A stretch of DNA of 64,000 nt, taken from the NCBI RefSeq assembly GCF_900156125.1, contig NZ_FTLX01000001.1, positions 62,001 to 126,000 of the forward strand, given 5' to 3'. The notes under the pieces were generated by a model. It saw only the letters and a list, made by a program, of their open reading frames with translations, was not told the DNA's origin and did not search any database. Origin of the DNA: Domibacillus enclensis. GTDB lineage: Bacteria > Bacillota > Bacilli > Bacillales > Domibacillaceae. Below are positions 44,926 through 53,221 of the stretch, in pieces. Position 1 is the first letter of the stretch. Each line of letters starts with the position of its first letter. The translations under genes were made by a program, and so were the position numbers.

Positions 44926-46224
44926 TTGTTTTCAGTTGTAGCAGCAGCACTTATTTTTTTCGTGACACTTTTTTTCGTTATCTGGCAGCCGAGAGGGTTG
45001 TCGATTGGCTGGTCGGCCTGCGCCGGGGCTGCCGTTGCACTGCTTGTTGGAGTCGTTGATTTTGGTGATGTAATCGACGTGACTTCAATTGTTTGGAATG
45101 CGACACTGACGTTTGTCGCCCTTATTTTAATTTCGCTTATTTTAGATGAAATTGGCTTTTTTGAATGGGCAGCCTTACATATGGCCAGAGCAGCCGGTGG
45201 AAATGGCGTGAGAATGTTTGTGTATGTCATTTTGCTCGGGGCGGTTGTGGCGGCGCTTTTTGCAAATGACGGGGCAGCTCTTATTTTAACGCCGATTGTA
45301 CTGGCAATGGTTCGTCATTTGAAGTTTGAAGAAAAAATGATTTTTCCGTTTATTATGGCGAGCGGTTTTATCGCCGATACAACATCGCTGCCACTCGTTG
45401 TCAGCAACCTCGTCAATATTGTCTCAGCGGACTTTTTCGGGATCGGGTTTATCGAATATGCCTCACGTATGATTGTCCCGAACTTTTTCGCATTAGGCGC
45501 AAGCATCCTCGTGCTGTACTTGTTTTTCCGGAAGAGCATTCCGAAAAATTACAGCGTATCTGCTTTAAAGGAGCCTGCGGAAGCAATTAAGGACTTGAAG
45601 ATGTTTTATTTGTCCTGGTATGTTCTAGCGGTTCTCTTGATCGGCTATTTTACGAGCGAGCCACTCGGCATTCCGGTATCTATTATCGCCGGTATAGTTG
45701 CTCTGTTCTTTTTGGCCATGGCGCGTAAAAGCCCGGCTGTACGGACGAAAGCGGTCGTCAAAGGCGCACCTTGGGCGATTGTGTTTTTCTCGATTGGCAT
45801 GTACGTTGTCGTATATGGGCTGCGAAATGCCGGATTGACAGCTGTTTTAACTGATGTGATCCAAGCTGTATCCGATCAAGGCTTATTTGCTGCGACGATC
45901 GGCATGGGCTTTATCGCAGCGATCCTGTCCTCGGTCATGAACAATATGCCGACTGTGATGATCGATGCGCTGGCCATTGCTGATACAAATACAACGGGCA
46001 CCATTCGGGAAGCCCTTATTTATGCGAACGTCATTGGATCGGATTTAGGACCGAAAATCACACCAATCGGTTCACTGGCTACGCTCCTGTGGCTCCACGT
46101 GTTACGCTTAAAAGGCGTGACCATTTCGTGGGGGACATATTTTAAAACAGGCATTATTTTGACCATTCCGACGCTGTTTATTACATTGCTCGGCTTGTAT
46201 ATATGGCTGCTTATTATCTCATAA
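44926..46224 (+). CDS. arsB: Arsenite efflux pump ArsB
   Basis: 432 residues, about 12 membrane helices. Exports arsenite and antimonite. Family features: [59 protein letters not shown] and [17 protein letters not shown]. Uses TTG start with GGAGAGGGG. 15 bp after arsR and 15 bp before arsC, consistent with one transcript. Confidence 0.95.
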   Translation: MFSVVAAALIFFVTLFFVIWQPRGLSIGWSACAGAAVALLVGVVDFGDVIDVTSIVWNATLTFVALILISLILDEIGFFEWAALHMARAAGGNGVRMFVYVILLGAVVAALFANDGAALILTPIVLAMVRHLKFEEKMIFPFIMASGFIADTTSLPLVVSNLVNIVSADFFGIGFIEYASRMIVPNFFALGASILVLYLFFRKSIPKNYSVSALKEPAEAIKDLKMFYLSWYVLAVLLIGYFTSEPLGIPVSIIAGIVALFFLAMARKSPAVRTKAVVKGAPWAIVFFSIGMYVVVYGLRNAGLTAVLTDVIQAVSDQGLFAATIGMGFIAAILSSVMNNMPTVMIDALAIADTNTTGTIREALIYANVIGSDLGPKITPIGSLATLLWLHVLRLKGVTISWGTYFKTGIILTIPTLFITLLGLYIWLLIIS

Positions 46225-46239
46225 AAGGAGTTTGACATA

Positions 46240-46659
46240 ATGACGAAAAAAACCATTTATTTTTTATGCACAGGAAACTCATGCCGGAGCCAGATGGCGG
46301 AAGGCTGGGCGAAAAAACATTTAGGTGATGAGTGGATCGTAAAAAGCGCGGGCATTGAAGCACACGGCCTAAATCCAAACGCGGTTAAAGCAATGAAGGA
46401 AATAGGTATCGATATTTCCGGACAAACATCGGATATGATTGACCCGGCCATTTTAAACAGCGCTGCGCTGGCTGTGACGTTATGCGGAGATGCAGCAGAT
46501 AAATGCCCGATGACGCCGCCAGCTGTCCGTCGAGAGCATTGGGGCTTTGATGATCCGGCAAAAGCGCAAGGAACAGACGAAGAAAAGTGGTCGGTTTTCC
46601 AGCGTGTTCGTGACGAAATCGGTGAACGGATTGAACGATTTGCGAAAACAGGCGAATAA
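46240..46659 (+). CDS. arsC: Arsenate reductase, thioredoxin-coupled
   Basis: 139 residues with the low-molecular-weight phosphatase-like fold. The P-loop CTGNSCRS with Cys10 and the relay pair Cys82 and Cys89 ([11 protein letters not shown]) are all present, so the arsenate-to-arsenite cascade using thioredoxin should work. Product is exported by ArsB. The usual fourth member (acr3-type pump or arsenite methylase) is absent. Confidence 0.95.
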   Translation: MTKKTIYFLCTGNSCRSQMAEGWAKKHLGDEWIVKSAGIEAHGLNPNAVKAMKEIGIDISGQTSDMIDPAILNSAALAVTLCGDAADKCPMTPPAVRREHWGFDDPAKAQGTDEEKWSVFQRVRDEIGERIERFAKTGE

Positions 46660-46691
46660 GCACTGTAGAAAATACAAAAGGTTCTAGATAG

Positions 46692-46738
46692 AAGCGAAAG
46701 CCGGACGATCATTGTATCGTTCGGCTGTATGTGCTTTT
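46692..46738 (+). terminator. Terminator after arsC
   Basis: AGCCGGACGAT/ATCGTTCGGCT stem followed by a weak T-rich tract. The rest of the gap to 46942 (about 200 bp) is AT-rich with no visible gene. Confidence 0.6.
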
Positions 46739-46942
46739 CCAAGAAAAAAGAAAAATCTAGGCTTTCAACTGCTGGATCATTCGGATTCAAGTGCCAATCA
46801 CATTGTTAAGTCCCACCCTCTTTTGGTTTTTAAGAGAACGATAAAAATATTATGTTAACTTATAATGATTTCGTTGTTTACAAATGACAGAGAAGCTGTT
46901 ATTTTGTAGTAGGTACGTCGAACAAAAAAGGGGTTATCAACT

Positions 46943-47242
46943 ATGATGACAATATTTACAGATGGACAAGCAGAAGCTGAAATTACAGAATCTTCCTACT
47001 GCTGGAAAAAAAACAGCGTGAAGGTTGAGGATGGGTACTTGAAAAGCACGGGAATGGTGACCCATACGCGAATTCCACTTAAGCACATTGATACCGTCGT
47101 GTATTCATACAATCCTAAAAAGCCAGCGATTGTTCCGGTGTTAAAGATCATTGGCAAAGGAACCGTTTTATGTGAAATGGAAATTTCCGCTGAACACATT
47201 GAAGCCGTGCAGGATTGGATGTTAAACGTTATTGAATCATAA
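46943..47242 (+). CDS. Small PH-like protein, unknown function
   Basis: 99 residues with no signal or membrane segment. Predicted mostly beta (EITESSYCWKKNSVKVEDGYLKSTGMVTHTRIPLKHIDTVVYSY) with a final helix (AEHIEAVQDWMLNVI), the shape of a bacterial PH-like domain. I do not recognise the family. ATG (alternatively the next codon, also ATG) with AGGGG upstream. Single gene. Confidence 0.65.
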   Translation: MMTIFTDGQAEAEITESSYCWKKNSVKVEDGYLKSTGMVTHTRIPLKHIDTVVYSYNPKKPAIVPVLKIIGKGTVLCEMEISAEHIEAVQDWMLNVIES

Positions 47243-47251
47243 ATAATAGGA

Positions 47252-47282
47252 TAAAAGCTGCCTCCTAAAAGGCGGTTTTTTT
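47252..47282 (+). terminator. Weak terminator after the PH-like gene
   Basis: GCCT/AGGC core stem with flanking A and T8 tracts. Confidence 0.6.
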
Positions 47283-47304
47283 TGTAAAGAAAGGGTGAAG
47301 GAAG

Positions 47305-47934
47305 TTGAAAGGTTCCTCTCATGCGGTTATCGGTGCTGCAACCGGCGTTGGAACCGCCGTCTGGCTGCAGTCTGCACCGATTGAAACCGCTTTGTTTGCC
47401 TGCGTGGGCGCGGTTGCGGCATTGGTTCCGGATTTAGATGTAAACGGCAAGCTTGCGAACAAAATAACCGTCGAAAAAAAATGGCTTATTTTATTTTTCA
47501 CTGCGGCAGGGTTGCTTCTTGCTCTTTACAGCTACTTTATGCTGTTTGGCCTTAAGCAGGCGACGGGCTTTATGATCAGCCTCGGTCTTCTTCTGCTGCC
47601 GAGACTGTTTATTAAGCAGCGCATGATGCTTTTTTTAACAGGTCTTCTGGTCATGTATGCAGGTTGGTATATAAATGAAACATGGGTCCTGTATGCAGGG
47701 TTGTTTATTTTATTTTCTTCACTTGTTTCTCATCGAACGTGGACGCATTCCATTATCGGCATCCTGTTTTTTTACCTGGTCGCTGTTGAAATTGCACGAG
47801 CTTATCCAGTTCCAGGCTTGCTGGCTGTTTTAGTATTAAGCTACGTTTCCCACTTAGTGGCAGATATGAAAATGCTTCCAGTGAATAAAAAAGGCACTAA
47901 GTTCTTTTATCCCATTTGGAAAAAGGAGTTTTAA
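47305..47934 (+). CDS. YdjM/YvsG-like membrane metal-dependent hydrolase
   Basis: 209 residues, four or five membrane helices. The DUF457/YdjM features are present: KGSSHAVIGAATG (His), ALVPDLDVNGK (Asp), SHRTWTHSIIG (His) and SYVSHLVADM (His, Asp). Members are annotated as metal-dependent hydrolases; true function unknown, and in B. subtilis YvsG is of this type. TTG start with AAGGAAG upstream. Confidence 0.82.
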   Translation: MKGSSHAVIGAATGVGTAVWLQSAPIETALFACVGAVAALVPDLDVNGKLANKITVEKKWLILFFTAAGLLLALYSYFMLFGLKQATGFMISLGLLLLPRLFIKQRMMLFLTGLLVMYAGWYINETWVLYAGLFILFSSLVSHRTWTHSIIGILFFYLVAVEIARAYPVPGLLAVLVLSYVSHLVADMKMLPVNKKGTKFFYPIWKKEF

Positions 47935-47944
47935 TTTATAATTA

Positions 47945-47966
47945 CACTATGTGCAAAATTCAAATT
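47945..47966 (+). promoter_or_regulatory. 22-bp motif upstream of spo0M
   Basis: CACTATGTGCAA plus AAATTCAAATT; matches 33119-33140 with one difference. It is 78 bp upstream of the spo0M start codon. Confidence 0.45.
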
Positions 47967-48044
47967 GAAATTTTATTTAAAAAAGAAGATTAAACATAAG
48001 AAAACAGGCAATGAAAATAAAAAGACTTAAGGAGGATGTCGTCT

Positions 48045-48129
48045 ATGTGGAAAGATTTTTTCTCAAGTATTGGTATTGACAGCGTAAAAGTGGATACAAA
48101 ACTCAAGAAACGTTCAGCAGCACCCGGCG
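48045..48129 (+). pseudogene. 5' part of spo0M-like gene, cut by IS21-family insertion
   Basis: ATG at 48045 with GGAGG 9 bp upstream. Translation MWKDFFSSIGIDSVKVDTKL KKRSAAPG resembles the N-terminus of Spo0M (an arrestin-like sporulation control protein). The frame stops making sense at 48130, exactly where the IS begins. Joining 48129 to 50523 (keeping one CGGCG) gives APGETIHGEVFVTGGQ in frame, with a 136-residue product. So the gene was intact before insertion. The short length suggests a one-domain member, as B. subtilis Spo0M has 258 residues. Confidence 0.85.
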
Positions 48130-48202
48130 TGTGTTTTGCAAGAAAAATATGCATAAAAATGCAAAGTTTTTTACATAGTCAGTCACCGATTGAAATTTCC
48201 AA

Positions 48203-48937
48203 TTATTTTGTTCGTGACAGGGCATTCGTCAGCCGGTAACTTTCACCGACGTAGCTTATGACATGAGCGTGGTGGATCAGGCGATCCACCAGTGCGGCTG
48301 TTAATCGACTGTCTGAAAAAATCCGATTCCATTGACTAAATTCCAGGTTCGATGTAACGATTAAACTCTTTTGCTCATAAAAATCGGTAATGAGCTGGAA
48401 TAAAATCTCTGCTCCTTCTTTGCTGAATGGAACATAGCCCATTTCGTCTAAAATTAACAGGTCCACAGATTCAAACTTTTTCCGGTAAGCAGTGATGCGG
48501 CCGTTCCGATAGGCAGCTTCTAACTCTTCAACCAGATGGGCCACACGATAGAAGCGAACCTCATACCCTTTCTCGCAAGCGCGGTGCCCTAATGCCGATG
48601 CCAAATGGGTTTTACCGGTCCCAGGTGCGCCAACCAACACAAGGTTCTGGCGATTTTTAATGAATTCTAATTCTTCAAGTGCTGAGCGATTGGTTGTTTC
48701 AGGGAGCCGAATGGCATGGTTCCACTGGTAGGTTTCCAGATGTTTTTCTTCAAGAAAACGTGCTTTTTTTAAGTTGCGTTCAATTCTGGCTGTTTCGCGA
48801 AGTTCCAGTTCTTTAAGCAATACTTGTTTCAAATACTGCTCGGGCTTTTCAGCTTCCACCTCAATGCTACTAAAAATATCTGCGACATAGGCGAGCCGGA
48901 GGCTTTTACAGATTGTACGTAAATCCTGCTCATTCAT
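48203..48937 (-). CDS. istB: IS21-family helper ATPase IstB
   Basis: 244 residues: a DnaA/AAA+ like protein that selects the target and regulates the transposase. The P-loop GAPGTGKT is at residues 103-110 and Walker B LLILDEMGYVPFS at about 160-172. Its ATG directly follows the TAA stop of istA (TAAATG), the usual IS21 arrangement. Complete. Confidence 0.95.
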   Translation of the reverse strand: MNEQDLRTICKSLRLAYVADIFSSIEVEAEKPEQYLKQVLLKELELRETARIERNLKKARFLEEKHLETYQWNHAIRLPETTNRSALEELEFIKNRQNLVLVGAPGTGKTHLASALGHRACEKGYEVRFYRVAHLVEELEAAYRNGRITAYRKKFESVDLLILDEMGYVPFSKEGAEILFQLITDFYEQKSLIVTSNLEFSQWNRIFSDSRLTAALVDRLIHHAHVISYVGESYRLTNALSRTK

Positions 48938-50365
48938 TTACAGGTCCCCCTGTCGTGTCAGTTGATCATATTGTCCCCAATTAACATCATACGGATGATC
49001 TTTTTCATTCTCCGAATGCTGATACTCTGAGGCCAACTCATAAAAGCGGTCATTGATCTCTTGCATCGAATGTGTTGAAATCAAAGAGAGTATGAAAGAA
49101 ATGCGCTCTCTTCGAACAGGCAGGGAACTAATCGTTAAATAATCATTGAGACGGCCAGGTAAATATCTTCGATACCTTGAATACTCGACAACTCGTGGCT
49201 TCTCCATCCACCCGTGTAACACTTCTTTCCAAGGAAGTGCACGTCGTTTGTTCATATAGGGGCGTAGGCCCGAGGAAATGACTTCACTGTCGCGTGTGAC
49301 TACTTTGTATTCGTTCCAGGTTAGGACCAAGAACAACTGAACATGATTTTTTGCTTTCGGCACATGAACGAGGACATTATCGATTTTTATTTCGTTGTAA
49401 GGATTCGGCTTGACCATTTTTTCTTTTCTCGCTGTAAAATCATTTTCAGGGAAAGCCAGTAATGTCGCGCCCTCTTGTTTCCAAAGCGTTTTGATGTCTA
49501 CTTCTTTTTCATAATGTAGACGCTGCTGATCTGATGCGGAAAATTCATCAAGCATTTTTGATAAGTCTTCTAGGCTTCCGATCACAGGGGGCACACTGAA
49601 AAGGGTATAGCGCACATATCCAACTTTCCCTTCGACATGCCCTTTTTCATTTCCTTTAGCCACATTGCATACTTGCGTATGAAATCCATAATGAAGCTGA
49701 AACCGAAGGAATTCATCTGTCAAAGCAGCTTCTTCTGTTTTGCTTCTCGTTGCTTTGACGGCTGTTGTCATGTTATCAATTCGTATTGCTCTCGGCACGC
49801 CACCTGCTTTCCTAAAGAGCTTTTTCATGCCTTCCAACAAGCACTCTTGATTTTCCGAAGGAAGAGGCTCATAAAAAGCCGTGTTGCTGGCAGGAAAGGA
49901 CAAGATTAACAAGTGAATGTCACGCAGTTGCCCTTCTTCAACAGCCTCCATAACCCCGAAATCGAGCTGGGCCTCCCCTTCCGGGTGTGACAGCCTTTCT
50001 GTTCCTTTGTCCGGCAATTCTTCACTATGTGTTGCCCGCCACTCGGCAATGAAATTGCACACAGTCCGGTAAGAACCATCGAAGCCATGTGATTGTAGTT
50101 CTTGGAATAACTGCTTATTTGTCCGACGCTGTTTTTTCTTTTCTCTTCCATCCTCCAGCAGCCAGTCAGAAATAATCGTTCCCCATTTCTCTTTATACAT
50201 CATGCCGTTTTTCTTCTTGATGATTGTTGTGTCCGGAAGGTCACCATCGGCATACTTCTTAGCTGACCTCCAGTCGATCCCAAGTGTGGTTGCAATCTTA
50301 TTGATCGACATCCCTTTTTCATTCCGTAAGTTTTTGATACAATGAATATCGGACATTGCTAGCAT
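48938..50365 (-). CDS. istA: IS21-family transposase IstA
   Basis: 475 residues. N-terminal helix-turn-helix (INKIATTLGIDWRSAKKYAD) for end binding, then an RNase-H-like DDE core: Asp135 (AQLDFG), Asp197 (IRIDNMT) and Glu245 (GHVEGKVG), and a C-terminal beta/SH3-like part. All three catalytic residues are present. Cuts and joins element ends. Start ATG at the 5' end of the frame, with two further ATG-codon options at residues 4 and beyond. Confidence 0.95.
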   Translation of the reverse strand: MLAMSDIHCIKNLRNEKGMSINKIATTLGIDWRSAKKYADGDLPDTTIIKKKNGMMYKEKWGTIISDWLLEDGREKKKQRRTNKQLFQELQSHGFDGSYRTVCNFIAEWRATHSEELPDKGTERLSHPEGEAQLDFGVMEAVEEGQLRDIHLLILSFPASNTAFYEPLPSENQECLLEGMKKLFRKAGGVPRAIRIDNMTTAVKATRSKTEEAALTDEFLRFQLHYGFHTQVCNVAKGNEKGHVEGKVGYVRYTLFSVPPVIGSLEDLSKMLDEFSASDQQRLHYEKEVDIKTLWKQEGATLLAFPENDFTARKEKMVKPNPYNEIKIDNVLVHVPKAKNHVQLFLVLTWNEYKVVTRDSEVISSGLRPYMNKRRALPWKEVLHGWMEKPRVVEYSRYRRYLPGRLNDYLTISSLPVRRERISFILSLISTHSMQEINDRFYELASEYQHSENEKDHPYDVNWGQYDQLTRQGDL

Positions 50366-50517
50366 CCTTTCTTACCTCCAACCGTTATTAGTTCGCACTT
50401 TAACAGTAGAGGGGACTTGGGTGACTAGCAAGTCCTTTTTTTATTTCCAGCAAATCATGCTGCAAAACTATGTATAAATTCCTTGCAATGTTCTGCATAT
50501 TTATTCTGCACTAAACA

Positions 50518-50848
50518 CGGCGAAACGATTCATGGAGAAGTGTTTGTCACAGGGGGGCAGGCAGAGGAGCCGATTGAGAAAATTCAGGTGCTACTTTACA
50601 TGCAATATGAAGAGGTCAAAGAAGACAGCGACTTTTCCTGGCATGACAAGCATATTGAAGAGGTCACCATTGATTTTCAGCGGAATATTAAAACGGACGA
50701 GGAAATTAATGTGCCTTTTTCCGTTACACTTCCCGAAGACAGCCATTTCACAGATGATAAACATAAGTGGTTTATCCGAACGAAGGTCTTTGTCGACCAG
50801 GCTGTTGATCCGGAAGATGAGGATGAAATTTTTGTTCGTACAACTTAA
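50518..50848 (+). pseudogene. 3' part of spo0M-like gene
   Basis: The frame from the target duplication reads ETIHGEVFVTGGQAEEPI, continues as arrestin-like beta strands (KIQVLLYMQYEEVKEDS, EINVPFSVTLPEDSHF, WFIRTKVFVDQAVDPEDEDEIFV) and ends at 50848. It matches the Spo0M type. An accidental ATG in the IS end (50483) could start a fused frame, but it has no ribosome site. The natural gene is the fusion with 48045-48129. Confidence 0.85.
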
Positions 50849-50860
50849 AAGATTGACAGT

Positions 50861-50891
50861 AAAAAAAGCAGATTCATTTCTGCTTTTTTTT
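50861..50891 (+). terminator. spo0M terminator, left copy flanking repeat C
   Basis: AAAAAAAGCAGATTCATTTC and TGCTTTTTTTT; stem GCAGA/TCTGC. A 22-bp segment is identical to 51150-51171. Confidence 0.85.
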
Positions 50892-50896
50892 CATGC

Positions 50897-51143
50897 TGTT
50901 GAAAAAAGAATGTGCAGTGAAAAGAGGTGACATTTTTTCTTTTTCAAAGCTAATGCGCTTGCGCGAACACTGTCCGGGCGGCTTCTGCAGGACTTCGCGT
51001 TCGGAGGGGCGGGCGGTGAGCTAACTTTTGTCGCTTTGCTCCAAGCATGTTCTTTTCTAGAAAAATAGCCTATTTTTTACTAAGAAAAAAGGAAACAATC
51101 CCGAAAAAACATCCGTTCTCTCTTGACCAGTTGTTTTTCAACA
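50897..51143 (-). repeat. Dispersed terminator-associated element, copy C (inverted, shortened)
   Basis: 247 bp in the opposite orientation to copies A and B. Perfect 10-bp terminal inverted repeat TGTTGAAAAA at both ends (50897-50906 and 51143-51134 reversed). It has the CAGAAGCCGCCCGG/GTTCGCGCAAGC block (50961-50995 reversed) and the AATAGGCTATTTTTCTAGAA block (51054-51073 reversed), but one arm of the central foldback is missing, so it is an internal deletion form. No gene inside. Confidence 0.87.
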
Positions 51144-51149
51144 CTATAC

Positions 51150-51179
51150 AAAAAAAGCAGATTCATTTCTGTTTTTTTT
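51150..51179 (+). terminator. Right terminator copy after repeat C
   Basis: Same sequence as 50861-50890 apart from loss of one C (T in its place): AAAAAAAGCAGATTCATTTC and TGTTTTTTTT. Confidence 0.8.
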
Positions 51180-51191
51180 AAAAAAATATAA

Positions 51192-51252
51192 TTGACAACT
51201 CGAATCATCTGTTATATATTAATTTTAATAAAAATAAATTGTTATATAACAG
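51192..51252 (+). promoter_or_regulatory. Promoter and dyad of the 51267 small gene
   Basis: TTGACA (51192), 17 bp, TATATT (51215). CTGTTATATA (51209-51218) and TATATAACAG (51243-51252) are exact inverted repeats, one over the -10 and one just before the ribosome site; GTTATATAAC at 51241-51250 is itself a perfect palindrome. Suggests binding by a dimeric repressor. Confidence 0.6.
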
Positions 51253-51266
51253 AAGGGATGGTTGAG

Positions 51267-51404
51267 ATGGAAATGTATCGTGAAGCATATGAGTATTATA
51301 ATGAAATGTGTGAATCATTTGGAATGAAACAAATTCCGTTTTACCGATTTATGCATAACTTAACTGAAGAACAAATTGAATTGTACATTCGAAAAGCCAT
51401 TTAA
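51267..51404 (+). CDS. 45-residue helical protein, unknown function
   Basis: ATG with GAAGGG 9 bp upstream (an ATG three codons earlier is too close to it). Sequence starts MEMYREAYEYYNEMCESFG, then a break at GMKQIPFYRFMHN and ends LTEEQIELYIRKAI, so probably two helices. I do not recognise it; the shape recalls small anti-kinase or developmental regulators. Has its own promoter with a dyad operator and terminator at 51455-51492, so is a separately controlled unit. Confidence 0.65.
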   Translation: MEMYREAYEYYNEMCESFGMKQIPFYRFMHNLTEEQIELYIRKAI

Positions 51405-51454
51405 TATTGAAGGGAATGATTGATACGAAGCCAGCTGTTGAAGAAGACGTATAG

Positions 51455-51492
51455 AACCCCCGTCAGCAGAAACGAAGCCGGCGGGGGTTTTT
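51455..51492. terminator. Bidirectional terminator
   Basis: AACCCCCGTC/GGCGGGGGTT stem with a long loop, followed by TTTTATT; between convergent genes. Confidence 0.85.
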
Positions 51493-51493
51493 A

Positions 51494-51775
51494 TTATTTC
51501 AAGTGTTTCTGGCAGTAATCCTTAATCATGTCGAGCTCATCGTCCTCAAGCTCAAAATCAAGGACGCTATCGTCTGAGCGGTTGTGAAGAAACATTCCAG
51601 CTATTTTTTGTTCAGTTTCAGTTACGACGTACAGCACGCGGATATACATGCCTTCTGGCGAATACAGCTCATCGTCTTCATCCACCTGCGCGAATAAATA
51701 GTATTCGTACCGTTCTCCTTCTAAAATGCCAAATGGATCGTCCATTTTCTCTAATGTGTGGTCTGTAATGTTCAT
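51494..51775 (-). CDS. Acidic DUF6509-like protein
   Basis: 93 residues, strongly acidic. It begins NITDHTLEKMDDPFGILEGERYEYYLF and ends DDELDMIKDYCQKHL, the pattern I associate with small DUF6509-type Bacillus proteins of unknown role. No membrane segment. ATG with AAAGGAGGA 10 bp upstream. Divergent-neighbour context is not informative; 18 bp downstream of the MocR gene start region would be intergenic. Confidence 0.6.
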   Translation of the reverse strand: MNITDHTLEKMDDPFGILEGERYEYYLFAQVDEDDELYSPEGMYIRVLYVVTETEQKIAGMFLHNRSDDSVLDFELEDDELDMIKDYCQKHLK

Positions 51776-51793
51776 GTTTGTGTTCCTCCTTTT

Positions 51794-53161
51794 TTATTTA
51801 GACAGGGCAATAATCCATTTTTTCATCCGTTTAATGCCTTCTTCAAACTGATCAGGGCTTGCGTATCCAAACGAAAGCCGAATGGCGCGGGAAGACCCCT
51901 CTGTATAAATACTGCCCGGATGAAATAAAATACCTTCATTTAATGATTCTGTGTACAATTCTTTTAACGAAATCGGCTGATTCAAGCGAAGCCAGATGAA
52001 AAAGCCGCCTTTTGGAATGGTCCATTCCGCCAGGTCTGATAAATATCTTTGCAGAGAATGAGAAGCCGCCAGCCTGCGTTTTCGCAGCTCATTCCGGACA
52101 AATTGAAGATGATGCTCATAAAGACCTTCACCGAGCCATTCAGCTGCGACTCTTTGTGACAGAGAGCTCGTTCCATAATCCGCCTGCATTTTCACATTGG
52201 ATAGCCGCTCGATGACGGCCTCGGAGCCCGCAATCCAGCCAATCCGGAGTCCCGGACTTAATGTTTTGGACAAGCTGCTGATGTACAGAACATTTCCCGC
52301 AGCATCCATCGATTTAAGAGAAGGAGGGGGCGGAGAATCAAGCCATAGATCCCGATAAATATCATCCTCTATAATCGGCAGCTTATGCGAGCTGCCAAAG
52401 GAAAGAATGTCTTTTCTTCTCTCCAGGCTCATGAGCGTGCCGGTCGGGTTGTGAAAGGAGGGAATCGTGTACAGGGCTCCCTTTTGACCGGAAGTCCAGG
52501 CAGACTGCAAGGAAGACAAAAGCAGCCCCTCCTCGTCCATCTGAATCCCTTTTAACGACATGCCTAATGATTGAAAGGTATGAATCGAATACAAATAAGA
52601 CGGCTCCTCAAGCAAAATCGAAGAGCCCGCTTCAAGCAAGCCGGATGCAATCAGCTGAAAGCCCTGCATCGCACCGGAAACGATTAATATCGAAGACGGC
52701 GATACAGGCGTCCCCTGCCTGGCCATGTACCCGGCAACGGCTTCACGAAGAGGCTCATAGCCGCCTCGTTCCTCGTAGCCGAGCGTTTGGATTTTCCCGG
52801 AAAGGCGGCTGAGAACATCATTTAAATAATTTTCTGGAAACACATCTTCGGCCAGCTCGCCCCTGCTTAAATCAATGATGCCGGCATGTGCCGATGGAGT
52901 CATATCACGATCAGGAGAGGGCAGGGAAGCGAGAAGGGACCAGGTGTTGTTTGCTACAAGGGTGCCTTTCCCCATAACTCCTTCAATGATGCCTTCTGCT
53001 TTTAATTGATCCAGTGCAGCAACAACCGTGCTGCGGTTCACGGATAAATCTTCTGCAAGCACCCGCTGGCTCGGAATCTTCATGCCGACCGCCCATTTGC
53101 CCGCTGCAATCTGTTCCTTAATCCAGCCCGCAACAAAGTCAGATTTAATGCTTTTCTTCAT
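51794..53161 (-). CDS. MocR-type GntR/aminotransferase regulator
   Basis: 455 residues: N-terminal GntR winged helix (MKIPSQRVLAEDLSVNRSTVVAALDQLKAEGIIEGVMGKGTLV, about 30-72) fused to a PLP aminotransferase-like domain (SILIVSGAMQGFQLIA, SFHNPTG, EDDIYRDLWL, SLSKTLSPGLRIGWI with the PLP Lys). Family members, for example PdxR and GabR, sense PLP or amino acids and control vitamin B6, GABA or D-amino acid genes. The start at 53161 has TGGAG 6 bp upstream; the longer frame to 53179 is less likely. Target genes not evident. Confidence 0.9.
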   Translation of the reverse strand: MKKSIKSDFVAGWIKEQIAAGKWAVGMKIPSQRVLAEDLSVNRSTVVAALDQLKAEGIIEGVMGKGTLVANNTWSLLASLPSPDRDMTPSAHAGIIDLSRGELAEDVFPENYLNDVLSRLSGKIQTLGYEERGGYEPLREAVAGYMARQGTPVSPSSILIVSGAMQGFQLIASGLLEAGSSILLEEPSYLYSIHTFQSLGMSLKGIQMDEEGLLLSSLQSAWTSGQKGALYTIPSFHNPTGTLMSLERRKDILSFGSSHKLPIIEDDIYRDLWLDSPPPPSLKSMDAAGNVLYISSLSKTLSPGLRIGWIAGSEAVIERLSNVKMQADYGTSSLSQRVAAEWLGEGLYEHHLQFVRNELRKRRLAASHSLQRYLSDLAEWTIPKGGFFIWLRLNQPISLKELYTESLNEGILFHPGSIYTEGSSRAIRLSFGYASPDQFEEGIKRMKKWIIALSK

Positions 53162-53221
53162 CGCAGCTCCAGTAAGCATGGTTTACCCAAGTGCGAAAAG
53201 GTCCGCTTGCAATGATCGGTT

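Larger units (their letters stand above)
48130..50517 (-). mobile_element. Complete IS21-family insertion sequence
   Basis: 2388 bp. Ends are TGTGTTTTGCA at the left and, inverted, TGTTTAGTGCA at the right; within about 50 bp of each end the series ATATGCA, TGCAA and ACATAGT recurs at matching spacing, the multiple end-repeats typical for IS21. It is flanked on both sides by CGGCG (48125-48129 and 50518-50522), a 5-bp target duplication. It carries istA and istB in full and appears intact, with no stop or frameshift in either gene, so it may be recently inserted and still active. Confidence 0.95.

Noticed and set aside
50483-50848. 121-codon frame starting in the IS end and running into spo0M
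   Set aside because: The ATG is in the IS terminus with no ribosome site; the true gene joins 48045-48129 to this part.
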